Below, one piece after another: positions 27,578 through 35,957 of a DNA stretch of 64,000 nucleotides. Origin of the DNA: Flavobacterium daemonense (GTDB lineage Bacteria > Bacteroidota > Bacteroidia > Flavobacteriales > Flavobacteriaceae); contig NZ_VJYD01000015.1 in assembly GCF_007341385.1 (NCBI RefSeq), positions 56,561 to 120,560 on the forward strand, given 5' to 3'. Numbering within the stretch: the stretch's first letter is position 1; each line of letters opens with the position of its first letter. The translations under genes and the position numbers were made by a program. The notes under the pieces are model-generated. The model was not told the origin of the DNA, did no database searches, and was given only the letters and a program-made list of their open reading frames with translations.

Positions 27578-28852
27578 TTAGAATTTGACGCTGAAACTGT
27601 GCAAATTATTGTAAAAAGTATAGCTTATTTTCCAATTGTTGAGTTCCGTAATTTTTTTAATAATGGCTAAACCAAGTCCGTTTCCTTGCGAAGCCGAATT
27701 GGTTTTAGAAAAACGGTTGAAAAGCTTTTCAATTTGTAAAGGTGTGTCTTGTCCCGTGTTTGAAAACAGCAATTCATTATCCAATGTTGTAATAATAATT
27801 TTGCCATTTTTTTCGTTGTGCCGAATCGCATTTAAAAATAAATTATTGATCAAGACCTCGGTAAGTGCAGGATTTCCGTTTATTGTTAAGGTTGAGGTAA
27901 ATTCTGTATTGATGGTCAGATTTTTAGCATCGGCCTGTTCGCTAAAAAAATCTAAATGTTTTTTGATATAATCATTAACCACAATAGTACTTTTTTCAAG
28001 AAAACTCTCATTTTCAATTTTAGAAAGCAACAATAGGTTTTTATTAAGTCTGTTGAGTCTTGAAACATCGGTGTTTAAAGAAGCAACAACCTCAGACTGA
28101 TCTTTATTTAAATCAAGCTGTGCAAGAGTGTCAATTTTAGTTTGAAATAATGCCAAAGGTGTCTGCAGTTCGTGAGCGGCATTTTCGACAAACTCTCTTT
28201 GATTTTGATAAATAGCAGTATTTTTTTCAATCAATTTTTCCAAACTTTTATTCAAACGATCAAATTCATCAATATCTGTCGGAATAAAATGCGGCGCTTT
28301 GTTTTTATCGATTTCAAAATCATGAATCTGATTCAGCGTGTCATAAAAAGGCTTCCATATTTTGACAGCGGTAATTTTAGAAATCAAGATGATTCCGATT
28401 AAAAGAATAATAATGATGAAGAGAAACATACCGGCAATACTAAAAACCATTCCTTCCATTTCCAGCAGATTTATTCTTTCGGTATACGTATATCTTTTCC
28501 CGTTAATGTCAACCGGAGCGTAGAGTACACGAAACGGCTCTTTTTCTCTAGCAATAGAATCATAAATCATTTTGCCAACGATCGAGTCTTTTCTAACACC
28601 CATGTCAGGTATGATCATTACTTCATGATTATACTTGTTCCATAAATCAATATCGTTTTGGGTAAAATTTCTATGGCTTTCCTGTATAAAAGCGCCTTTA
28701 TGAAAATGAAGTACTTCATCGGTTTCATAAATATAAAGCTGCTGGCAAATGAAATAAAACAATGGTGCGGCAATCAATAAAATGATAATCGCATAAGCAA
28801 GAAAGCTGTTTGTTGTTTTAGTAAGCAATTTCATTTTCATTCGTTTTCCCAT
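27578..28852 (-). CDS. Sensor histidine kinase
   Basis: The 424-residue protein has an N-terminal membrane helix (FLAYAIIILLIAAPLFYFIC), a periplasmic sensor region of about 100 residues, a second helix (AGMFLFIIIILLIGIILI), a HAMP-like linker and the phosphoacceptor His227 in ENAAHELQTPLA. The ATP-binding part has LFLNAIRHNEKNGKI (N-box), SNTGQDTP (G1) and GNGLGLAIIKKI (G2). The first codons overlap the response-regulator gene by 16 bases, so the two are coupled. A shorter start at 28840 is possible. Confidence 0.93.
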   Translation of the reverse strand: MGKRMKMKLLTKTTNSFLAYAIIILLIAAPLFYFICQQLYIYETDEVLHFHKGAFIQESHRNFTQNDIDLWNKYNHEVMIIPDMGVRKDSIVGKMIYDSIAREKEPFRVLYAPVDINGKRYTYTERINLLEMEGMVFSIAGMFLFIIIILLIGIILISKITAVKIWKPFYDTLNQIHDFEIDKNKAPHFIPTDIDEFDRLNKSLEKLIEKNTAIYQNQREFVENAAHELQTPLALFQTKIDTLAQLDLNKDQSEVVASLNTDVSRLNRLNKNLLLLSKIENESFLEKSTIVVNDYIKKHLDFFSEQADAKNLTINTEFTSTLTINGNPALTEVLINNLFLNAIRHNEKNGKIIITTLDNELLFSNTGQDTPLQIEKLFNRFSKTNSASQGNGLGLAIIKKITELNNWKISYTFYNNLHSFSVKF

Positions 28853-29514
28853 TTATATCCGAGTCCGTAAACTGTTTTAATATAGTCTTCGCTTCCTGCC
28901 TGATGCAGTTTCTTTTTCAGATTTTTGATGTGCGCATAAATAAAATCATGATTGTCCAGCATATCAGCCATATCTCCAGAAAGATGTTCTGCAATAGCGG
29001 CTTTTGATAATACCTTTTTTTCATTGCCAATTAAAAAAAGTAGCAGATCAAGTTCTTTTTTAGTAAGGTCTAATTTTATATTATTTACCGTTACCGACTT
29101 TGAAAAAATATCAATTGTAATTTCATTGAAAATTATATTGTTGTTTCCCTTGAAATTTTTGCGACGTATAAGTGCCTGCATGCGAACCAAAAGTTCAGAT
29201 AAATGGAAAGGCTTGGTCAAATAATCATCTGCACCAAGATTGAATCCTTCAAGTCGGGTTTCAAGTGTTTCTTTGGCAGAAACAACAATAACTCCCTCTG
29301 TTTTGTTTTTTCTTTTAAGTTCTCTTAATATATCAAATCCGTCACCATCAGGAAGCATCAGATCCAGCAAGATGCAGTCATAATCATAAGATTCAATTTT
29401 ATTTAAGGCCAAATTATAATTTTCAGCGGTTTCGCACTGAATGCCATTCGTCTTAAAATAATTTTTGATGCTCTGAGCAATTTCTAGCTCATCTTCTATA
29501 ATTAAAATTTTCAT
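28837..29514 (-). CDS. OmpR-family response regulator
   Basis: The 225-residue protein has a receiver domain with the acidic cluster IIEDE, phosphoacceptor Asp51 in LLDLMLP, and Lys in DDYLTKPF, followed by a winged-helix DNA-binding domain (residues about 125-225) ending in YIKTVYGLGYKWE. It pairs with the overlapping kinase gene. Probable targets are the adjacent PepSY and receptor genes and possibly the efflux run facing them; this is inferred from position only. Confidence 0.95.
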   Translation of the reverse strand: MKILIIEDELEIAQSIKNYFKTNGIQCETAENYNLALNKIESYDYDCILLDLMLPDGDGFDILRELKRKNKTEGVIVVSAKETLETRLEGFNLGADDYLTKPFHLSELLVRMQALIRRKNFKGNNNIIFNEITIDIFSKSVTVNNIKLDLTKKELDLLLFLIGNEKKVLSKAAIAEHLSGDMADMLDNHDFIYAHIKNLKKKLHQAGSEDYIKTVYGLGYKWENE

Positions 29515-30170
29515 ACTGCAAGGTTATACTTGAATTTTGAAGAAAAGCTGAATCGGAGACAATTCATACTCATTTCCTAAAAAGCATAAAGTTATAATTT
29601 AAGGTTGGTTGTTTCGCCTAATTTGAAATAAATCATCATTTGATGAAAGATATTTTTTTAATGCAATTAAAAATATAAAAAAATCTCATACATCTTATGT
29701 CTTATTTCTATGTAAATAAGACTTCGTGCACTCTTTGCATAACTTGAAGTTTGATAATTTGCTCCAAAATAAAATCGGCGAATTGCAACATAACTTTCAT
29801 CTGAATATTAAGCTAATGTTACCGTCGAATAGTTTTTTTCGGGAGAATTTAAACTATGTGTTATAAATTTTTCTAAAACATTGAAAATTCTAAATTTCTT
29901 CAGAATTGACAAATTCCTTTACCTTTTATTAAAGTGTAGAACATGAACAGAACAATGCTATTAGCTAATCTTGCACTCGGAAAATATAATGAATTTTTAG
30001 CAGTTTTTGCAAAAGATGGATTGGTTCATAGGCAAGAAAAAACATCGATTTTAGTGCTTGTAGATTATTCTTCAACACTTTCTTCTTAGGCGTAAGAGGA
30101 ACGATATTTTAAAATGGAAATTATTTGAGAACCCAAGAAAGTTATAAAAATATTAATACAAAAAAATAGA
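29515..30170. other. Gene-free stretch, one doubtful 48-codon frame
   Basis: AT-rich sequence between divergent genes, probably with promoters for both. At 29943-30089 an ATG-initiated 48-codon frame (begins MNRTMLLANLALG) is open, but there is no good evidence of coding. Nothing else seen. Confidence 0.45.
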
Positions 30171-31022
30171 ATGAACACGTATATCATTAACAATTATTCA
30201 AGACTTAAACCTTTATTGTTTTTTCTTCCAGTATTTTTTCTGGTGGCTATTATGCTGTTTTTATACAGCGAAAATGCATTAGATGCTACCCAATATATAC
30301 AAATTCAAAAGGATAGTTTCTATTTTATTAATTATCAATTAGGCCATTACCCGAGTTTTGAATACAATATTACTCAGATTGGTGATGCTCTTGTTTTTTT
30401 ATCATTCTTGAGTATTTTCATTATTTATGCGCCTAAACTCTGGGAAGCTTTAGCATCTGGCTTGTTGGTTTCTCTTTTGTTTTCTTGTCCGCTAAAAAAA
30501 ATATTTTCTGTTCCAAGACCCGCAGCAGCATTTAATAATGACAGTTTTTTTATTGTAGGCAAAGCATTGTCAGGACATAATAGTTTGCCGTCTGGTCATT
30601 CTATCGTGATTTTTACAGTACTTACAGTTTTGCTTTTTGCTTTTATGCCTCAAGTGTTTAAAATGAAAATTTTATGGTTTTTTGCAATACTATTTTTAGG
30701 ATTATTTCTCGCTTTTAGTAGAGTAGCTGTGGGAGCGCATTATCCGCTTGATGTTATTACGGGAGGAATTATTGGATATATTTCGGGATTACTAGGAATT
30801 TTTATAAGCCGAAAATTTAAAATTTTCGCATGGATTAACAATAAAAAATGCTATCCAATATTTGTAGTATTGTTTATTATTTGCGGTGTTTGTTTAATCC
30901 AAAAAATAATTAAGGAAGATTTGATCATCTTTTATTTAGCATTTATTAGTTTAGCTGTTTCTTTGTATAAAATTACTGCCGTTTCACTATATGAAATTAC
31001 CACTGTTTATGCCAAAAAATAA
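30171..31022 (+). CDS. PAP2-family inner-membrane lipid phosphatase (lipid A type likely)
   Basis: The 283-residue protein has six or more membrane helices and a full PAP2 active site: KKIFSVPRP, LPSGHS and SRVAVGAHYPLDV. No cleavable signal is evident, so the protein is polytopic. It overlaps the next gene, an EptA-like phosphoethanolamine transferase, by 32 bases. In Gram-negative bacteria a lipid A 1- or 4'-phosphatase paired with phosphoethanolamine transfer reduces surface negative charge and gives polymyxin resistance; this is the most economical reading. Substrate is inferred from the neighbour. Confidence 0.82.
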   Translation: MNTYIINNYSRLKPLLFFLPVFFLVAIMLFLYSENALDATQYIQIQKDSFYFINYQLGHYPSFEYNITQIGDALVFLSFLSIFIIYAPKLWEALASGLLVSLLFSCPLKKIFSVPRPAAAFNNDSFFIVGKALSGHNSLPSGHSIVIFTVLTVLLFAFMPQVFKMKILWFFAILFLGLFLAFSRVAVGAHYPLDVITGGIIGYISGLLGIFISRKFKIFAWINNKKCYPIFVVLFIICGVCLIQKIIKEDLIIFYLAFISLAVSLYKITAVSLYEITTVYAKK

Positions 31023-32529
31023 TTTACGATTAACTCATTTTGTTTTATTGATGAGTTTTCTAAATTTTGTTTTCTTTCATTTGCCTTTTTATACTTACGT
31101 CTTTAATAATTTTGATTATAAAAGCTTTAATGGTGTTGTTTTGATTACAAGTCTGGTAATTTTAATGCTGATTTTAAATGCATTTGTTTTTTACCTGATC
31201 TTTTCGCTTTCACGCTATCTTGGGAAATTTTTACTGGTTTTATTCTTTCTAATTAATTCGGTCGCCGTTTATTTTGTCAATACCTATAGCGTAATAATTG
31301 ATGAATCGATGATAGGGAATGTGCTTAATACAAATTATGAAGAGTCGAGCAGTTTTTTCTCTTTTAAATTGATTTTGTATCTCATCTTTCTGGGTATTCT
31401 TCCAAGTATTTATATTATTAAAGTCAATACAATAAAGGATGAATTGAAGCGATTTTTCACTCTTTCTTCTCTGACTTTATTATTTATTGGCGTTTTGGTA
31501 TTTGCCAATGCTAGCAACTGGCTTTGGATTGATAAGAACTCAAAACAATTGGGAGGTCTTGCAATGCCATGGTCATATTCTGTAAATACTTCACTTTTTT
31601 ATATTCATCAATACAAGAAGAATCAAAAAGAAATTTTACTGCCAAATGCGGTTATCAAAGACAACCAAAAATCCGTTGTGGTTTTAGTAATTGGAGAATC
31701 GGCTAGAAGCCAGAATTTTTCTTTGTACGGTTATAAGAAGAATACCAATCCGCTGCTTTCTAAAATACCTAACGTATTTCATTTTAATGCCAATTCCTGC
31801 GCTACTTATACAACAGCCGGCGTAAAATGTATTTTAGAACATACTAATTCAGATGATTTATATGAAATCTTGCCTAATTATCTCAATCGAAATAATGTAG
31901 AGGTTGTCTGGAGAACTACAAATTGGGGAGAGCCTCCTGTTCATATCGAGAAATATCAAAGCAGAGATGTTTTAAAGAAATTCATTAAAGATGAAGAAAG
32001 CGAATATGATGAGGTGCTTTTAGCGGGTTTGAAAGAGCAGATTTTAGCCAGTAAAAAGAATAAAGTACTTATTATATTGCATACAAGTACAAGCCATGGG
32101 CCTACGTACAGCAAGAAATATCCGCAGTCGTTTGAAACTTTTAAACCGGTGTGCAATAGTGTTGAATTAGGAAAATGCTCTCAAGATGAACTTTTGAATG
32201 CTTATGATAATACGATTGTTTACACAGATTATATTTTATCAAAAGTAATTGAAGATCTAAAAGAGTTGAAAGAATATAAAAGTGCCATGATTTTTGTTTC
32301 TGATCATGGAGAATCCTTAGGCGAAAAGAATCTATACATGCATGGCGTACCAATGAGTTTTGCTCCTAAAGAACAATATGAAATACCTTTTATAGTTTGG
32401 ACATCTGATAATTCAAAACAGCTTAAACCAAATAAAATGGTAACTCAAAATCATGTTTTTCATAGTGTTTTGAATTTTTTGAATATAGGAAGCCCTGTAT
32501 ATAATGAAGAGCTGAATATTTTTAAATAA
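30991..32529 (+). CDS. EptA-like phosphoethanolamine transferase
   Basis: The 512-residue protein has about five N-terminal membrane helices (residues 12-180) and a C-terminal alkaline-phosphatase-fold domain: VVLVIGESARSQNFSLYGY (metal Glu), the nucleophile Thr region SCATYTTAGVKC, LHTSTSHGPTY and FVSDHGESLG with metal-binding Asp-His. This matches EptA/YhjW enzymes that transfer phosphoethanolamine from phosphatidylethanolamine to lipid A in the periplasm. It overlaps the PAP2 gene; an alternative ATG at 31009 shortens the overlap. Confidence 0.9.
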   Translation: MKLPLFMPKNNLRLTHFVLLMSFLNFVFFHLPFYTYVFNNFDYKSFNGVVLITSLVILMLILNAFVFYLIFSLSRYLGKFLLVLFFLINSVAVYFVNTYSVIIDESMIGNVLNTNYEESSSFFSFKLILYLIFLGILPSIYIIKVNTIKDELKRFFTLSSLTLLFIGVLVFANASNWLWIDKNSKQLGGLAMPWSYSVNTSLFYIHQYKKNQKEILLPNAVIKDNQKSVVVLVIGESARSQNFSLYGYKKNTNPLLSKIPNVFHFNANSCATYTTAGVKCILEHTNSDDLYEILPNYLNRNNVEVVWRTTNWGEPPVHIEKYQSRDVLKKFIKDEESEYDEVLLAGLKEQILASKKNKVLIILHTSTSHGPTYSKKYPQSFETFKPVCNSVELGKCSQDELLNAYDNTIVYTDYILSKVIEDLKELKEYKSAMIFVSDHGESLGEKNLYMHGVPMSFAPKEQYEIPFIVWTSDNSKQLKPNKMVTQNHVFHSVLNFLNIGSPVYNEELNIFK

Positions 32530-32691
32530 CTACATATACAAGCAAAGCTTTTTAAAGTTACTGATTTTCAGTAATAATTTTGGTTGCCATTGGGCTGATA
32601 AAGACAATTTTCTGCAATGTGTAAAATAAATTTTTCTAAATAGAATTTTAGTGTATCTTGAATAAAATTAGATTAGGTACAAACACATCAC

Positions 32692-35034
32692 ATGAAAAGA
32701 TTAATTACGATAACATCATTATTTTGTCTGTTTTTTTTATTTGAACAAAATCTGACAGCTCAAAACACTTTTATTGCGGGCAAAAATCAATTTGAATTAA
32801 ATGGGAAACCATTTTTGATTCGCGCAGCAGAACTTCACTATCCAAGGATTCCTAAAGAATATTGGGAACATAGAATTCAGATGTGCAAAGCAATGGGAAT
32901 GAATACAATCTGTATTTATACATTTTGGAATCTGCATGAGCAGAAAGAAGGCGTTTATGATTTTTCAGGCCAAAATGATGTTGCTGAATTTGTTCGATTA
33001 ATCAAGAAAAATGGAATGTACTGTATTGTGCGTCCCGGACCATATGTATGCGCAGAGTGGGATATGGGAGGACTTCCTTGGTGGCTTCTAAAAAAAGAGG
33101 ATATTGAAGTACGGACTTTAAAAGATCCTTTTTTTATGAAAAGCGCCACTGCATATTTAAACCGAGTAGGGAAAGAGCTTTCGTCATTGCAGATCCAAAA
33201 CGGTGGCAATATCATTATGGTCCAAGTGGAAAATGAGTACGGAGTATGGGGGAATGACGGCGATTACATGACCAAAATCAGAGATATTATTAGAGCGTCG
33301 GGTTTTGACAAAGTACAGCTTTTTCGATGTGACTGGTCTTCTAATTTTGACCGCTATAAAGTTCCGGGGGTTGCCGAAACACTTAATTTTGGAGCCGGAT
33401 CTAATATCGAGAATCAATTCAAAAAGTTTAAGACTTTAAATCCAGATGCGCCTCTGATGTGCAGCGAATATTGGACAGGTTGGTTTGACCAATGGGGAAG
33501 ACCTCACGAAACAAGGGGTGTCGAGACTTTTTTAGGCAGTTTGAAAGATATGATGGACAATAAAATTTCTTTCAGCTTGTACATGGCGCATGGCGGCACA
33601 TCTTTCGGACAATGGTCTGGTGCCAATGCACCGCCATATGCACCTACAGTTTCCTCGTATGATTATGATGCGCCAATTAATGAGGCTGGACAGCCTACTG
33701 AGAAATTCTATGCGATCAGATCGCTTCTTCAAAATTATTTGAATGAAGGCGAAACGATACCGCCACTTCCTTCTGAACCTTCGAAATTTATCAGTCTACC
33801 TGAAATTGCATTTACAAAAAAGGCTCTTTTGAGAGACAATCTTAAAAATCCGAAGACTACTGATGTTCCAAAAACCATGGAATATTTTGATCAGGGTTGG
33901 GGGCGAATTCTTTATAGAAACAAAATTTCTGCAGACGATTCAGAACGTATTTTAAAGATAGATGATGTTCATGACTATGCAGTAGTTTATCTCAATGATA
34001 AATATTTGGGGAAATTAGACAGACGTTTTAATGAAACTTCTTTAAAAATACCTGCAACAAAAAAAGATGCTCAGCTGGATATTCTTGTCGAAACAACGGG
34101 AAGGGTAAATTATGGCAAGGCGATAATTGACCGCAAGGGAATCAATGGAAAAGTTTATTTGTCCAAAGGAGCAGAAACTAAAGAGCTTCATAACTGGCAA
34201 ATCTATAATTTTCCGGTAGATGCTGCTTTTCAGAAAGATTTGAAGTATGGAAATCTAACAGGAGATGGACCTGCATGGTATAAATCAAGTTTTAAGCTTT
34301 CAGAAACTGGAGATGTCTATTTAGATATGCGTGGTTGGGGTAAAGGTATGGTTTGGGTAAACGGGCATAATCTTGGCAGATTTTGGAAAATAGGGCCAAC
34401 GCAGTCCATGTATCTTCCGGGGAAATGGCTCAATGTTGGAGAAAATGAAATAATTGTATTTGATGTTGAAAACCATGATAAACCTGTAATTAAAAGTGTT
34501 GGCACGCCAGTTTTCGAAATAATTGCCGACGCTTCAATGTTGCATCGCAAGGAAGGAGAAATGTTGGATCTTAGTGACGCTGTGCCAGTAACATCAGGTA
34601 GTTTTACTAGTGAGACCGGTTGGAAAGAGGTCAAATTTAAAGCTGTAGTCAAAGGACGTTATTTCTGTCTTGAAGCATTGAGTTCTCAATTGACGTCTGA
34701 TAATTCTACTTCAATTGCAGAATTGGAAATCCTCGGAGAAGATGGAAAAGCTATATCCGCTCTAAAATGGAAAGTTGTATTTGCAGATAGCGAAGAAGTA
34801 ACTGCTTCAGGCAGTTCGGCTGATAAAATATTTGATCTTCAAGAATCTGTTATTTGGCAGACAAGAATAGGCGATAAAAAAGCAGCTTTTCCTCACACTG
34901 TAGTTATTGACATGGGAGAAAATAATACTGTATCAGGTTTCAGAATCCTGCCTCGTACTGATAAAAGCAAAAATGGCATCATTAAAGATTATCGCTTTTA
35001 TCTGCAGGAGAAAAAATTTAATATCAAATTATAG
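32692..35034 (+). CDS. GH35 beta-galactosidase, exported
   Basis: The 780-residue protein has a signal peptide (LFEQNLTAQ) and a GH35 TIM barrel. Key parts are LIRAAELHYPRIP, YTFWNLHE, RPGPYVCAEWDMGGLP, the acid/base Glu in VQVENEYG (180-182) and the nucleophile Glu259 in CSEYWTGW. A C-terminal part has galactose-binding-like beta domains (GDVYLDMRGWGKGMVWVNG, about 540-570) and a further discoidin-like region at 640-780. It hydrolyses terminal beta-galactosides in the periplasm or on the surface. It stands alone with its own terminator; no SusCD pair is nearby. Confidence 0.93.
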   Translation: MKRLITITSLFCLFFLFEQNLTAQNTFIAGKNQFELNGKPFLIRAAELHYPRIPKEYWEHRIQMCKAMGMNTICIYTFWNLHEQKEGVYDFSGQNDVAEFVRLIKKNGMYCIVRPGPYVCAEWDMGGLPWWLLKKEDIEVRTLKDPFFMKSATAYLNRVGKELSSLQIQNGGNIIMVQVENEYGVWGNDGDYMTKIRDIIRASGFDKVQLFRCDWSSNFDRYKVPGVAETLNFGAGSNIENQFKKFKTLNPDAPLMCSEYWTGWFDQWGRPHETRGVETFLGSLKDMMDNKISFSLYMAHGGTSFGQWSGANAPPYAPTVSSYDYDAPINEAGQPTEKFYAIRSLLQNYLNEGETIPPLPSEPSKFISLPEIAFTKKALLRDNLKNPKTTDVPKTMEYFDQGWGRILYRNKISADDSERILKIDDVHDYAVVYLNDKYLGKLDRRFNETSLKIPATKKDAQLDILVETTGRVNYGKAIIDRKGINGKVYLSKGAETKELHNWQIYNFPVDAAFQKDLKYGNLTGDGPAWYKSSFKLSETGDVYLDMRGWGKGMVWVNGHNLGRFWKIGPTQSMYLPGKWLNVGENEIIVFDVENHDKPVIKSVGTPVFEIIADASMLHRKEGEMLDLSDAVPVTSGSFTSETGWKEVKFKAVVKGRYFCLEALSSQLTSDNSTSIAELEILGEDGKAISALKWKVVFADSEEVTASGSSADKIFDLQESVIWQTRIGDKKAAFPHTVVIDMGENNTVSGFRILPRTDKSKNGIIKDYRFYLQEKKFNIKL

Positions 35035-35038
35035 GCAT

Positions 35039-35068
35039 AAAAAAAACAACCTTCGGGTTGTTTTTTTT
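35039..35068 (+). terminator. Terminator after the beta-galactosidase gene
   Basis: A short stem with AACAACC / GGTTGTT and a TTCG tetraloop is flanked by an A-run on the left and eight T on the right, five bases after the stop. It is a classical intrinsic terminator. Confidence 0.85.
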
Positions 35069-35167
35069 ATGCATTTTAAGTTCTATTAATGGCACCATTG
35101 ACATATTCTCGAAATATCAGGAGCCATTTTTGATTAGTTTTTAGAAAAAATAAGTTTCAATAATTTT

Positions 35168-35953
35168 TTACAAGGAATAGGCTAGAAGTGTTTTTTTTGC
35201 CCATTTTCCCCAGTCTTTCAAAGCCTCCAAAAGTGTTTTATTCAGTCCTTTATTATCAGTCGGTTTGCCTTTAATTGGTGGAGCTAAATCTTTGTCAGAA
35301 ACTGGAATTTCAGTAACCTTTGTGGCAAACCATGTCATATTTTCATGGGGCATGGCCAAGCCTAAAATTGTCCCAGGTAAGCCTGTAAAAGATTCAGGAC
35401 CGCCTGAGAACGGAATTTGAATGGTATAATAGGCAACAACATAAACAGAATCGAGAACTATCGCATTTGCTCTGCGACATTCATAACCTGCAATTTCTCT
35501 TGTTTCATCGGTAATTTTCCAGTTAATTTTGCGTAAACTATCTTTAACTAAATATAAATCATCGTAAACATTTTTTTGGGTAATGCTGGTTTGCGTATCC
35601 AGATCTGTGGCGATAATATTTTTTAAATTAGCCAATGCATCATCTGCAATCCAACTGTTGTTGCTTGGTGTTTCATTGGTTTCATCCCATTTATATAAAC
35701 TTTTGTTTTTTGAAAAAGTGAGCGTACTTTTTACAGTTTTAAATTGTGGATTGGTTTTTTTATAACTTTCAAAAGCTAGTTTATAATAGCTCTCAGTTTC
35801 TCCTTTTATTTTCTTCGAAATCAAAGCGTACGTATTTGATTTTTTTTCAAATTCGATTACACCGTTTTGTATAAAGTGGTCATTTTGTGCAAAAGTATTG
35901 CAGCTTGTCAATACAATTATTAAAATTAGGATGTGATTTATTATTGCTTTCAT
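35168..35953 (-). CDS. GLPGLI-family exported protein
   Basis: The 261-residue protein has a signal peptide with LTSCNTFAQ and the family hallmark FTGLPGTILGLAMP near residue 205, preceded by ETREIAGYECRRANAIV and VAYYTIQIPFSGGPESF. The family is restricted to Bacteroidota and has no known activity. It follows a receptor-type gene by four bases, the common arrangement, so the two are probably co-transcribed and act together at the outer membrane. The Cys in LTSC might also be a lipobox. Confidence 0.88.
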   Translation of the reverse strand: MKAIINHILILIIVLTSCNTFAQNDHFIQNGVIEFEKKSNTYALISKKIKGETESYYKLAFESYKKTNPQFKTVKSTLTFSKNKSLYKWDETNETPSNNSWIADDALANLKNIIATDLDTQTSITQKNVYDDLYLVKDSLRKINWKITDETREIAGYECRRANAIVLDSVYVVAYYTIQIPFSGGPESFTGLPGTILGLAMPHENMTWFATKVTEIPVSDKDLAPPIKGKPTDNKGLNKTLLEALKDWGKWAKKTLLAYSL

Positions 35954-35957
35954 AGTT

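Noticed and set aside
29943..30089. 48-codon frame before the PAP2 gene
   Set aside because: No homology recognised and no start context; kept only as a note in the intergenic entry.
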